A stretch of 44,289 bases of DNA, from assembly GCA_020724555.1 (NCBI GenBank), contig DYGT01000005.1:39742-84030 (forward strand), written 5' to 3'. The stretch comes from Candidatus Microgenomatus sp. (GTDB lineage: Bacteria > Patescibacteriota > Microgenomatia > UBA8517). Of this stretch, positions 23,586 to 30,913 are shown piece by piece (the first letter of the stretch is position 1; each line of letters starts with the position of its first letter). The position numbers and the translations under genes were made by a program. The notes below the pieces were generated by a model, which was not told the DNA's origin, did not search any database, and saw nothing but the letters and a program-made list of their open reading frames with translations.

Positions 23586-24209
23586 ATGAATGTTTACTTT
23601 GTCAGGCATGGACAATCTGAAGGAAATTTAAATGGCCTCCACCAGGGGCCGGAAGTTCCTTTGTCTCAAGAAGGTAGGCAGCAAGCAAAAATTCTGGCTA
23701 AACGCCTAAAAAATATTCCCATTGATATTATCTACGCCAGTCCATTTATTCGCGCCAAACAGACAGCTGAAATTATCTCAAAAGAGTTAAACTTGCCAAT
23801 CGAATATTGGGAAGGCTTAAAAGAAAGAAAAAGACCAACAGAACTGGAAGGACTGCACATAGATGACCCAAAAGCGATTGAGATTAAGAATCAACTGGCC
23901 GAAAATTGGCTAAGAGAAGATTGGAAATATTCAGACGAGGAAACTTACAAAGAATTAATAGACAGAGCCAATCTGGTAGTTAATCATCTTCTGAAAAAGC
24001 ACAAAAATCAAAACGTTCTTTGTGTCTCCCACGGCACCATAGTCAAGGCAATAGTTGGATCAATGATTTTTGGCGAGCGACTTACTCTCCCAACTCTAGG
24101 TAGCCTTAACCATCATTTATGGATTGATAATACTGGTATTACTCATTGTGAATACACCGAAAAATATGGCTGGGGCTTATTAACCTGGAACGATACAACA
24201 CATTTGTAA
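23586..24209 (+). CDS. Histidine phosphatase family protein (phosphoglycerate-mutase-like)
   Basis: A 207-residue protein. The catalytic RHG motif is at the N-terminus (NVYFVRHGQSEGN, His8), SPFIRAKQTAEII is the second-Arg region, and LCVSHGTIVKAIVG carries the second catalytic His. It dephosphorylates small molecules or proteins through a phosphohistidine; the substrate is unknown. It is followed 5 nt later by the GrpB-pyrophosphatase fusion and may share its transcript. Confidence 0.85.
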   Translation: MNVYFVRHGQSEGNLNGLHQGPEVPLSQEGRQQAKILAKRLKNIPIDIIYASPFIRAKQTAEIISKELNLPIEYWEGLKERKRPTELEGLHIDDPKAIEIKNQLAENWLREDWKYSDEETYKELIDRANLVVNHLLKKHKNQNVLCVSHGTIVKAIVGSMIFGERLTLPTLGSLNHHLWIDNTGITHCEYTEKYGWGLLTWNDTTHL

Positions 24210-24214
24210 TATTT

Positions 24215-25045
24215 ATGTTAACAAAAGACGAAAAAGATTATCTAGCAAAAATACCGGCCTCCAAAAAAGTTTCAATCAAACCGTTTGATCCACAAGCCAA
24301 AAGGGCAGGAGATTCGATTGTCTCCAAAATCAAGAAAACTCTACCCGACCTCGAAGTTTTGTTTATGGGCGCAACGGCGCTTGAAATTGCCGGACAGAAT
24401 GATATTGACATTTATGTTTTGGCAAAACAAAAGGACTTTGACAAATATCTTCCAACGCTGAAAAAACTTTTTGGTAAACCAGAACATGTTCATAAGACAT
24501 TTATTGAGTGGGAATTTAAAGAAAACGGCTATCCAGTTGAACTTTATTTAACTGAACCACCGGAAAGACAGATCAAAATCTATGAAATTCTCAAATCTAA
24601 CAGAAAACTGTTAAAAGAATATGAAGATTTAAAATTATCTTTCAATGGCAAAAGCTTTAGAGATTATCAAGGAGCAAAATATGAATTTTACAATCGCATT
24701 TTACCCACTCAAGCAAAAGACTTTTTGGGCAAAGAAGTTGAAATAATTATGGACAGGCCCCTTGGAAGTAAACACCCGAAGCACGGTTTTGTGTATGAAG
24801 CAAACTATGGCTATATCCCAAATACCAAATCCCCGGACGGCGAAGAACTCGATGCCTATTATTTAGGAATAAATAAACCGCTAAAAAGAGCGAAAGGAAT
24901 TTGTATTGCAATAATCCATAGGACTAATGACAATGATGACAAATTAGTTGTTATTCCAGAGGGAATGAAATTATCAAACAGTGAAATTGAAAAACAAACT
25001 AATTTTCAGGAGCAGTGGTTTAAGCATATAATTATCAGGAAATGA
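24215..25045 (+). CDS. Fusion of GrpB-like nucleotidyltransferase and inorganic-pyrophosphatase-like domain
   Basis: A 276-residue protein. Residues 15-165 are GrpB/UPF0157-like with a polymerase-beta nucleotidyltransferase core: FMGATALEIAG then QNDIDIYVL (Asp63, Asp65), and the GrpB tail with LLKEYEDLK. Residues 168-276 match a short pyrophosphatase-like family: DRPLGSKHPKHG, NYGYIPNT, DGEELDAYYLG (Asp208, Asp213), then DDKLVVIP (Asp242, Lys243). A nucleotidyl transfer releases PPi, and a fused pyrophosphatase could pull the reaction forward; this is inference. It overlaps the next gene by 4 nt (ATGA). Confidence 0.8.
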   Translation: MLTKDEKDYLAKIPASKKVSIKPFDPQAKRAGDSIVSKIKKTLPDLEVLFMGATALEIAGQNDIDIYVLAKQKDFDKYLPTLKKLFGKPEHVHKTFIEWEFKENGYPVELYLTEPPERQIKIYEILKSNRKLLKEYEDLKLSFNGKSFRDYQGAKYEFYNRILPTQAKDFLGKEVEIIMDRPLGSKHPKHGFVYEANYGYIPNTKSPDGEELDAYYLGINKPLKRAKGICIAIIHRTNDNDDKLVVIPEGMKLSNSEIEKQTNFQEQWFKHIIIRK

Positions 25046-25338
25046 AAATCAGACTTAAAAAAGACAAGTATAGAAAAGCTAGGGGTGGAACATCAAAACT
25101 CTTGGATTTATTCTGTGAGTCCTGCTCTACCCATCTGTTTTACTATCAAAAAGATGGACCAGGAATATTAAAGAGGCTTTACCTAGATAGTATTATTGAT
25201 TTCGAAAAATCTTCTGAAAACAAATTGGTTTGTCCAAACTGCAAAGATACACTGGGTGTATATTACGTTTATCCTAAAGAAAAACGACCGGCATACAGGT
25301 TGTTTGCGGGAGAAGTAACGAAAAAGATCGTAAAGTAA
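25042..25338 (+). CDS. Small zinc-ribbon protein
   Basis: A 98-residue basic protein with two CxxC knuckles (CESC and CPNC) around a central YQKDGPGILKRLYLDSI. A probable structural zinc ribbon; function unknown. It is clearly related to the protein at 25825-26088, which shares the K-G-x-L-x-x-x-YLD segment. An ATGA overlap couples it to the GrpB-pyrophosphatase gene. Confidence 0.65.
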   Translation: MKIRLKKDKYRKARGGTSKLLDLFCESCSTHLFYYQKDGPGILKRLYLDSIIDFEKSSENKLVCPNCKDTLGVYYVYPKEKRPAYRLFAGEVTKKIVK

Positions 25339-25376
25339 GAACAAATTTAATGAAATGAGACATCAAAAAGTTGCAA

Positions 25377-25542
25377 CAAGGAGGCCTTTGATTTAATATG
25401 AACGGCTCATCTGCAATAATTATTCACAAAAACAAAATATTACTTTTTCATCGTGATGATATCCCAACCATTCCTTATCCTGACCATTGGCAACTTCCAG
25501 GGGGTGGTATTGAAAAAGGAGAAACCCCACTTGTGGCTTTAA
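25377..25542 (+). repeat. Duplicated 166-bp segment, copy 1
   Basis: From CAAGGAGGCC to GCTTTAA this matches 28258-28423 almost throughout, covering the Shine-Dalgarno region and the first 48 codons of a Nudix gene. The upstream junction and first 40 or so coding bases are identical; later differences are mostly synonymous. Confidence 0.85.
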
Positions 25543-25823
25543 AGAGAGAGTTAACGGAGGAGGTTTCTTTTGTCCCCAGAGACATTAATTTTTTGGGGAA
25601 ACTAAAAACAAAAAACGGACTAGCTTACTTATATTTGTCTTTCGTGGACGACAAAGAAGCAAAACAATTTAAACATGGGGAGGGCGAAGGGCAGGAGATT
25701 GGCTTTTTTACAATTGACGAAGCATTAAAACTAAAACTTCAGCCAGCTATCAAAGACAGATTTATAAAATCAAAATCAGAGATTGAAGAGGCCATGAAGA
25801 ACAAAACTGTCTCAAAACTATAG
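25398..25823 (+). CDS. Nudix hydrolase (intact copy of duplicated gene)
   Basis: A 141-residue Nudix protein. The box from Gly36 is GGIEKGETPLVALKRELTEE then VSF, with Ser57 in place of Gly; Glu51, Glu54 and Glu55 are present. The substrate is unknown. AAGGAGG lies upstream and the ATG overlaps a TGA in the ATGA manner. That TGA would end a peptide reading SKSCNKEAFDLI, which suggests that an upstream partner gene was lost here. A truncated second copy is at 28279. Confidence 0.85.
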   Translation: MNGSSAIIIHKNKILLFHRDDIPTIPYPDHWQLPGGGIEKGETPLVALKRELTEEVSFVPRDINFLGKLKTKNGLAYLYLSFVDDKEAKQFKHGEGEGQEIGFFTIDEALKLKLQPAIKDRFIKSKSEIEEAMKNKTVSKL

Positions 25824-25824
25824 T

Positions 25825-26088
25825 TTATGTCCTTGTTGACTTCACTGCACCGTGGTTAATCTTTGCTGCAGGTCTGCCGTGAATCATATAAATTGTTGCA
25901 ATTCTTTTTTTGCAATTCGGGCTGTAGATATTCTCTTGCACTTCAAATTTTCTACTAAAAACGCCGGCGCGATCTTCCAAAATCATATCAAGATACATCT
26001 TCTGTAAACTCCCTCTTTTCACCTTTTTATATCTTGCCAATTCCTGCCCACATTTGCACTCAACATCTATTATTCTCGTCTCGGTCAT
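25825..26088 (-). CDS. Small zinc-ribbon protein, paralogue
   Basis: An 87-residue protein. CKCG near the N-terminus and a degenerate second knuckle (SPNC) flank KRGSLQKMYLDMILED, matching the segment in the protein at 25042-25338. One zinc ligand of the second knuckle is lost, so metal binding may be weaker. It ends 1 nt before the convergent Nudix stop and lies just downstream of the methyltransferase gene on the same strand, so it is probably co-transcribed with it. Confidence 0.65.
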   Translation of the reverse strand: MTETRIIDVECKCGQELARYKKVKRGSLQKMYLDMILEDRAGVFSRKFEVQENIYSPNCKKRIATIYMIHGRPAAKINHGAVKSTRT

Positions 26089-26089
26089 T

Positions 26090-26668
26090 TTATGGTTTAG
26101 CTATTTGGTACACTGTATGTCCTCGACGTTTTCTAATTGACTTTACTTTCATTTGATTCACACCACCAAGCTTTGGAATCAACCGATTAAGTGCACTAAC
26201 CACTACAACCCACAGCTCTCCTCCGGGATTAAGAAGCCCATAAGGAGCAAAAATAAACTCCTGCGCGATAGCCTCATCGCCGATTTTTGCCGGAATGTTT
26301 GAAACAATCAAGTCAAAAATTTTTCCTTTTACTGCTTCAACACCTACACTCCCCAGAACAGTTGCGTTAGTAATATTGTTTTTCTCCAAATTATATTTTG
26401 CATAGCGAACAGCCAAAAGATTTGAGTCAAGCATAGTCACTTCTGCCTGAGGATTGGTTTTGGCTAAAATTATTCCCAGAGGTCCATAACCGCAGCCTAA
26501 GTCTAGAATTGTTTTTGGATTTTTTGTGACAATGGAACGAATTAAGATATCACTTCCATGGTCCATTTCATAAGTTGAAAATAATGTATTCGCTACATCA
26601 AAAGAAAACTTTTGCCCTTGGAAAGAATACTCTATGGTTTTCTTGAAATAGACGTCAGGAGTATTCAT
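26090..26668 (-). CDS. RsmC-like small-domain methyltransferase
   Basis: A 192-residue class I SAM methyltransferase. Motif I is TILDLGCGYGPLGIIL, an acidic motif II is TMLDSN, and motif IV reads LIVSNIPAK, an NxP variant of the NPPF seen in RsmC (16S rRNA m2G1207). Length and the YSFQGQKF N-terminus match the single-domain RsmC-like group. The ATG at 26668 is chosen because the longer frame back to 26761 overlaps the promoter and coding region of the divergent Nudix gene. Confidence 0.8.
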   Translation of the reverse strand: MNTPDVYFKKTIEYSFQGQKFSFDVANTLFSTYEMDHGSDILIRSIVTKNPKTILDLGCGYGPLGIILAKTNPQAEVTMLDSNLLAVRYAKYNLEKNNITNATVLGSVGVEAVKGKIFDLIVSNIPAKIGDEAIAQEFIFAPYGLLNPGGELWVVVVSALNRLIPKLGGVNQMKVKSIRKRRGHTVYQIAKP

Positions 26669-26708
26669 ATAAATGGGTTCCCCTTTGGTATTGTAGCAGA
26701 ATTTTGGG

Positions 26709-26714
26709 TATAAT
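26709..26714 (+). promoter_or_regulatory. -10 box for the frameshifted Nudix gene
   Basis: TATAAT 6 nt before the ATG at 26721; typical of the leaderless pattern. Confidence 0.55.
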
Positions 26715-26720
26715 CTGAGC

Positions 26721-27154
26721 ATGAAGCCAGTTGTCCAAAAAATCATTGTTGCCGGAGTCATAATTCACAGTAATAAAGTGCTTATTATCCAAAGAAGCGC
26801 CGATGAAGATGTATTCCCCAATCTCTGGGAAATACCAAGCGGAAAGCGTGAATCTTTTGAAAAATCCCAAGATGCTCTTGTGCGTGAAGTTAAGGAGGAA
26901 GTCGGCATTAAGGTGAAACCAATCAAACCACTTGATGTTTTGAATTTAAAGTCGAAAAAGAAAACGAAATCAGAGATGCAACCCAAATTTCATTTTTATG
27001 TGAACTTGTTGGCAGGCCAAAAGTTGAACTAAGTGGCGAGCATCAAAATTTTGCCTGGATTAAGAAAAATGAACTTGAGAAATACAACTTGAGCAAGGAA
27101 ACAAAGGAAGTTATCAAAAAGGTATTTAACTTGGTAAATGAAGAAAGCAAATAA
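26721..27154 (+). pseudogene. Nudix hydrolase gene with -1 frameshift
   Basis: The first frame gives a Nudix domain (SGKRESFEKSQDALVREVKE then EVGI) but ends early at 27032. A second frame continues with credible Nudix sequence: ENEIRDATQISFLCELVGRP, then GEHQNFAWIKK, to TAA at 27152-27154. The shift falls between about 26935 and 26965, near GTTTTGAA or GAAAAAG. One lost T in the T-run would explain it. Mutation, sequencing error or programmed slippage at the A-rich site are all possible. Confidence 0.75.
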
Positions 27155-27515
27155 AAATAAATCTTTTAAAGGCAGTTTGGGAGACTTTCAAAAATTCAGT
27201 GGTTATTTTATTGGACAGTTTATGGGTGAAAAGGGATTTCCAATTTTGGAGACCGATGAGGTTGAGATTGCCTACAAAAAACTGCCTGAGAAATTCTCAG
27301 AAGAAAAACCTCATTACCATAAAAAAGGTATTGAGGTAAATATTGTCATAAAAGGAAAATACAGGGCACAAGTTAACGGAGAAATCGTTGAAATTTCAAG
27401 TAACGAGTTTTTGGTGATATATCCACAAGCTACTTTGAGAAACATTTCTGCCCAAAAAGGGACAGAACTTATTGTTGTCAAAGCGCCAAGTGTTCCTGAT
27501 GATAAATTCCAATGA
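27138..27515 (+). CDS. Cupin-domain protein
   Basis: A 125-residue small beta-barrel protein. PHYHKKGIEVNIVIKG supplies the His-rich first cupin motif (His-x-His and Glu), and the second motif is degenerate (YPQATLRNIS). It probably binds a metal or small ligand; function unknown. The start overlaps the end of the frameshifted Nudix gene by 17 nt, which supports that gene having once been intact and translated to 27154. Confidence 0.7.
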   Translation: MKKANKNKSFKGSLGDFQKFSGYFIGQFMGEKGFPILETDEVEIAYKKLPEKFSEEKPHYHKKGIEVNIVIKGKYRAQVNGEIVEISSNEFLVIYPQATLRNISAQKGTELIVVKAPSVPDDKFQ

Positions 27516-27531
27516 GTAAAGAGGTTAATTT

Positions 27532-27936
27532 ATGAAACTAGCAACGATTTGCTATTTAATTGATAAAGACAAAAACAGAATTCTTTTAGGAAGGAAAAAA
27601 TACGGAGTTGCGAAGGGAATATTAAATGGCTTTGGTGGAAAAGTGGAAGAGGCTGATAAATCCATAAAAGATGCTGTCATTAGGGAATTCTTTGAAGAAA
27701 CAAGTGTAACTCTTATCAAACCAACTCTTTCAGGGATTATTCACTTTCACTATCAAGACGTCAGCAAAAATGCCTGTGCTTATATTTATTTATGCGAAAA
27801 GTGGGAAGGAGAACCAAAAGAATCTAAAGAGATGGAAGTGGTTTGGTTTGATTTAGACAATATTCCAATTAATGAAATGGGCCGGATGACAAAATTTGGT
27901 TTCCCACATTTCTGGAAAAGAAAAATATTTTGGTAA
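27532..27936 (+). CDS. MTH1-like Nudix hydrolase
   Basis: A 134-residue protein. GILNGFGGKVEEADKSIKDA followed by VIREFFEE resembles the MTH1/NUDT1 Nudix box, and MEVVWFDLDNIPINEM matches the MTH1 C-terminal region that contacts 8-oxo-dGTP. The loop between the Gly-Gly and Arg-Glu parts seems one residue longer than standard and has Asp42 where Glu is usual. The C-terminus is somewhat short, ending RKIFW. Likely role: hydrolysis of oxidised dNTPs. Confidence 0.8.
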   Translation: MKLATICYLIDKDKNRILLGRKKYGVAKGILNGFGGKVEEADKSIKDAVIREFFEETSVTLIKPTLSGIIHFHYQDVSKNACAYIYLCEKWEGEPKESKEMEVVWFDLDNIPINEMGRMTKFGFPHFWKRKIFW

Positions 27937-28036
27937 AGTCATATCGAAATGAACCGGGAGATTTTCCTTACAAGATTTTGGTAGAAATTGGTAAGAAAAT
28001 TTTTGAAGGCATGCACGAAATTTGAAATATTGAAAA

Positions 28037-28282
28037 ATGAAAAGGGTAAACACAGATAAATTATTTAGAGAAAAAACGGACGACTTTTACTGTGACTTTG
28101 TATTTAGTGGTAAGATCAAAGTTAGAAAAGTTAAAGAAACTGATAACCTTCTTGCTTTCTATCATACCAGACCAAGTTATAAATTCCATGTTGTTATTGT
28201 TCCTAAAAAACATGTAGTCAAACTTTCCGGTGCAAAAAAGCATGGACTTAATTACTGCAAGGAGGCCTTTGATTTAATATGA
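28037..28282 (+). pseudogene. Truncated HIT-family hydrolase
   Basis: The first 65 or so residues look like a HIT protein: DDFYCDFVFSGKIKVRKVKE, then YHTRPSYKFHVVIVPKKHVV. The HxHxHxx active site, which should follow about 40 residues later, is missing. At 28258 the frame enters the duplicated Nudix segment and ends with KEAFDLI. The gene was cut by that rearrangement and cannot be an active HIT hydrolase. Confidence 0.7.
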
Positions 28283-28423
28283 ACGGCTCATCTGCAATAA
28301 TTATTCACAAAAACAAAATCCTCTTGTTTCATCGTGATAATATTCCAACTATTCCTCATCCTGACCACTGGCAACTTCCGGGAGGTGGTATTGAAAAAGG
28401 AGAAACCCCACTTGTAGCTTTAA
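28258..28423 (+). repeat. Duplicated 166-bp segment, copy 2
   Basis: Near-identical to 25377-25542 at an offset of 2881 bp. Both ends are sharp: sequence before CAAGG and after GCTTTAA is unrelated. Confidence 0.85.
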
Positions 28424-28443
28424 GCGGACTTACAATATATTAG
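28279..28443 (+). pseudogene. Truncated Nudix gene (5' fragment of duplicate)
   Basis: From the ATG at 28279 it repeats the first 48 codons of the Nudix gene at 25398, up to the middle of the Nudix box, then diverges and stops at 28443. Differences from the intact copy are mostly synonymous, with Asp to Asn and Tyr to His changes, so the fragment derives from a once-functional relative. It lacks the REUxEE part and cannot be active. The following 70 bp may contain further gene debris. Confidence 0.75.
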
Positions 28444-28516
28444 AAGTCCCAAAAATAAGAATAAGGATTATGCCTGGTGACTGCGCCTTAATAACTTATA
28501 ATTTAAGCATATTCAA

Positions 28517-29293
28517 ATGCAAGATGAAGTAGATACTAAAGAGAAACTAGGACAACAATATCCTCAAGTTAGCTTTGTACTGAACGAACAGCTAGATGCT
28601 GATAAATTAAGCAATTTTATTGCTAGAGGAACAAATAGAGGTGGAGCAAATTTTAGCGAAATAGCTGTGAGGACTCACCCACGACTCCTTGGGTTTGATC
28701 AGTTAGAACCCACTGTTAGACTTAAAAAGATAAAAGATTATGTTCATGGCTTCTATGCGGATAAGGAAACTGAGTTAACTGAAGCCGCAAAGGTAATAAG
28801 TGCAGAATGGAGAGGATACTCTCCCCATTTTTTTGAGATTGCTGGTAGAATTTTTGATGGGAAAAAATGGCCGGAAGGTAGATATGTAGGATATCTTTCA
28901 ATTAGTCCACCATATCCAAGATTTTTGGACTCCAAGACCTTTCATCTACCGTACAAGTCAGTAAATGAAGCTATGAGGGTAACAGCTCATGAGATGCTTC
29001 ACTTTATTTTTTATGATTATGTGAGACAAAGATATCTACCTGACATGCCAAATACCATTGGTAACGAGATGGAACAAAGATTAGAAGGCAAATTCTCAGT
29101 TCCCTTATGGGAACTTTCAGAGGTATTCAACCTCGTAATCTTATCTAAAGATGAATGGGGAAAAGGAACCAACAAGCAGTCATCAAGTGCTTATAGTCAT
29201 TTAGTAGTGTATCGCGATACCTTTGAAAAATTTTGGGAAGAATGCGCAGAAAATATTGATAAACTATTTGATAAATTAGAAGTAAGAAGATAA
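28517..29293 (+). CDS. HEXXH-motif putative metallopeptidase
   Basis: A 258-residue soluble protein with TAHEMLHFIFYDY (His158, Glu159, His162), a zinc-metallopeptidase motif in a predicted helix. A third ligand could be Glu199 or Glu202 in PLWELSEVF, about 40 residues on, as in gluzincin-like families. No signal peptide is seen, so it may act inside the cell. The family is not identified. TATAAT occurs 14 nt before the ATG (28497-28502). Confidence 0.6.
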   Translation: MQDEVDTKEKLGQQYPQVSFVLNEQLDADKLSNFIARGTNRGGANFSEIAVRTHPRLLGFDQLEPTVRLKKIKDYVHGFYADKETELTEAAKVISAEWRGYSPHFFEIAGRIFDGKKWPEGRYVGYLSISPPYPRFLDSKTFHLPYKSVNEAMRVTAHEMLHFIFYDYVRQRYLPDMPNTIGNEMEQRLEGKFSVPLWELSEVFNLVILSKDEWGKGTNKQSSSAYSHLVVYRDTFEKFWEECAENIDKLFDKLEVRR

Positions 29294-29352
29294 CAAGCAG
29301 ATATGACATATAGATAAGTAATGGATATACAATTTTCTAGCACAAAGCTCAA

Positions 29353-29389
29353 GTCCAAAAAGTGGCACCAAAGAGGCAATTGATTTAAT
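29353..29389 (+). repeat. Short dispersed element related to the Nudix upstream region
   Basis: This segment resembles 25361-25397 (shared AAAAAGT, GCA, CAA, GAGGC and TTGATTTAAT in order). Read in frame it gives SPKSGTKEAIDLI and a stop, against TSKSCNKEAFDLI and a stop upstream of the Nudix gene. It is probably the tail of a lost gene, now overlapping the 3' end of the CYTH gene. Confidence 0.45.
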
Positions 29390-29987
29390 CTAGATATTTT
29401 CCAATAATCTCCAACAACTCCTCATCAGATAGTTTGTTAGCATTTAAATTTACTTTCTCATTCCATTTCCTCCAAAAATCTTCAGTTTGAGTGGGTAAGT
29501 TTATTGAGACGTTATATTTTTTCATTAAATCTTCAGGCTTACAAGAGTCCTCAAATACCTCGAATTCACAGTTATAAGCATCACTTCTACCAAACTGGTG
29601 AGTTAGTTTAATTTCAATGCCTTCACTTTCCCAGATAAAACTTTCAAATTGCATGACAATGTTTTCAATTTTTGTCCCTCTCATTAAATTGCGAATTATT
29701 GTGTATAAACCTGCAATCACATCGGCATCACTTGGCAAGGGAATCGAGATTTCCGTGCGGGACTTGCCTTTGGTGATATTCCTCCAGTCTCCCACTTTTT
29801 GCATCAATTCAGCTTTACCATTAGTAATCCTAATCCTGGTATCAATATCAGTTTGTCCATAGTCATCGGACTGCAAAGAAAGTCGTTTCTGGACCTTTGG
29901 CTCACCAAATTCCTCCTTTAAGCGATCCAATACTTGTTTGTATTCATCTTTACTTAAAATTGTTAATAATTCTTTTTCTTCAGTCAT
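29385..29987 (-). CDS. CYTH-domain (triphosphate tunnel) protein
   Basis: A 200-residue protein. Expected tunnel residues are visible: EEKELLTIL at the N-terminus (ExE-type), RIRI with two basic residues near 60-63, LMQKVGDW, SRTEISI, IEIKLTHQFG and EFEVFED. CYTH enzymes include adenylate cyclase class IV, thiamine triphosphatase and inorganic tripolyphosphatase; which applies is unknown. The ATG at 29987 is preferred over 30011 because TATACT lies 7 nt before it. A second CYTH domain is fused to the glycosyltransferase at 18158-19801. Confidence 0.75.
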   Translation of the reverse strand: MTEEKELLTILSKDEYKQVLDRLKEEFGEPKVQKRLSLQSDDYGQTDIDTRIRITNGKAELMQKVGDWRNITKGKSRTEISIPLPSDADVIAGLYTIIRNLMRGTKIENIVMQFESFIWESEGIEIKLTHQFGRSDAYNCEFEVFEDSCKPEDLMKKYNVSINLPTQTEDFWRKWNEKVNLNANKLSDEELLEIIGKYLD

Positions 29988-29994
29988 ACCCCAA

Positions 29995-30000
29995 AGTATA
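29995..30000 (-). promoter_or_regulatory. -10 box for the CYTH gene
   Basis: TATACT on the minus strand, 7 nt before the ATG at 29987. It lies inside the longer frame and so decides the start. Confidence 0.45.
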
Positions 30001-30030
30001 CTACGTTTCACTTCGTATAATGCCCCGGAT

Positions 30031-30036
30031 TATAAT
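30031..30036 (+). promoter_or_regulatory. -10 box for the dimethyltransferase gene
   Basis: TATAAT 6 nt before the ATG at 30043. It shares a 55-bp divergent promoter region with the CYTH gene. Confidence 0.6.
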
Positions 30037-30042
30037 ACAAGC

Positions 30043-30885
30043 ATGGATGTTCAAAAAGAACTTGCTAAATTGGGCATTGACCCGGATGTTTCAAAGGATC
30101 AATTTTTTCTGGCTGACGAGAGGGTTGCCAGGAAACTTGTGGATGTTGCGCAAATTAGAAGAGAAGATCGGGTTTTAGAAGTAGGAGCAGGTTTGGGAAT
30201 AATTACGCGCGAACTAGCTGCAAGGGCAAAAAAAGTCATTGCTATAGAAATAGACGAACAATTCAAGCCGGTTCTTAGTGCTCTTCCAAGTAATGTAGAG
30301 GTAATTTATGGTGACGCCTATCGATTGTTGAATGATGATAGTTTTCGTGCCAAAACCAAACCGCCAACAAAAACGGTTTCCGGTATTCCCTATTCAAGAG
30401 CACAGAATATGCTTCACAATTATACTAATTCATATTGGTATCAAGGTGATCTGGTTTGGCTTGCCCCTGCATCTCTGGCGGACAAAGTAAACAAAGAGCC
30501 AATTTTGGGCGCATATTTTGATGCAGAAATAGTGGAAATAGTGCCCAAGGTTGCATTTTACCCACAGCCAAATACGACCTCGGCAATTATTTATTTCAAA
30601 AGAATTGCTGACCCTGTCAAATCAAAAAACTTTGAAATATATTTCCGGCGCTGGCTTTATAATCATGAGGGTTGGAAAGTTAAAAATACCCTTAGAGAAG
30701 GAATCATAAAATCTGCACATGATCTTAAGGGTATGAGAGTTACTAAAAATGAGGCTAAGAAACTGTTGTCCGAATTGAAAATACCAAATGAGGAATTAGA
30801 AAAACTAACCAACAACATCCGCCCCGAGTATTATTTTGAAATACCTGAAAAATTAGAGAGGTGGTTTAATAGTTCAAAACAATAA
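30043..30885 (+). CDS. KsgA/Dim1/Erm-like rRNA adenine dimethyltransferase homologue
   Basis: A 280-residue class I methyltransferase. VSKDQFFLADERVARKLVD resembles the start of archaeal-type Dim1/KsgA. Motif I is VLEVGAGLGIITREL, and IAIEIDEQF is the acidic motif II. The motif normally reading N-I/L-P-Y is SGIPYS, so the Asn that holds the target adenine is Gly. A C-terminal helical domain follows. It may have lost dimethylation activity or use another substrate. The start at 30043 is set by TATAAT 6 nt upstream rather than an ATG at 29938 inside the CYTH gene. Confidence 0.75.
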   Translation: MDVQKELAKLGIDPDVSKDQFFLADERVARKLVDVAQIRREDRVLEVGAGLGIITRELAARAKKVIAIEIDEQFKPVLSALPSNVEVIYGDAYRLLNDDSFRAKTKPPTKTVSGIPYSRAQNMLHNYTNSYWYQGDLVWLAPASLADKVNKEPILGAYFDAEIVEIVPKVAFYPQPNTTSAIIYFKRIADPVKSKNFEIYFRRWLYNHEGWKVKNTLREGIIKSAHDLKGMRVTKNEAKKLLSELKIPNEELEKLTNNIRPEYYFEIPEKLERWFNSSKQ

Positions 30886-30913
30886 TACGACAAGAAAGTT
30901 AAACAATCTTCGT

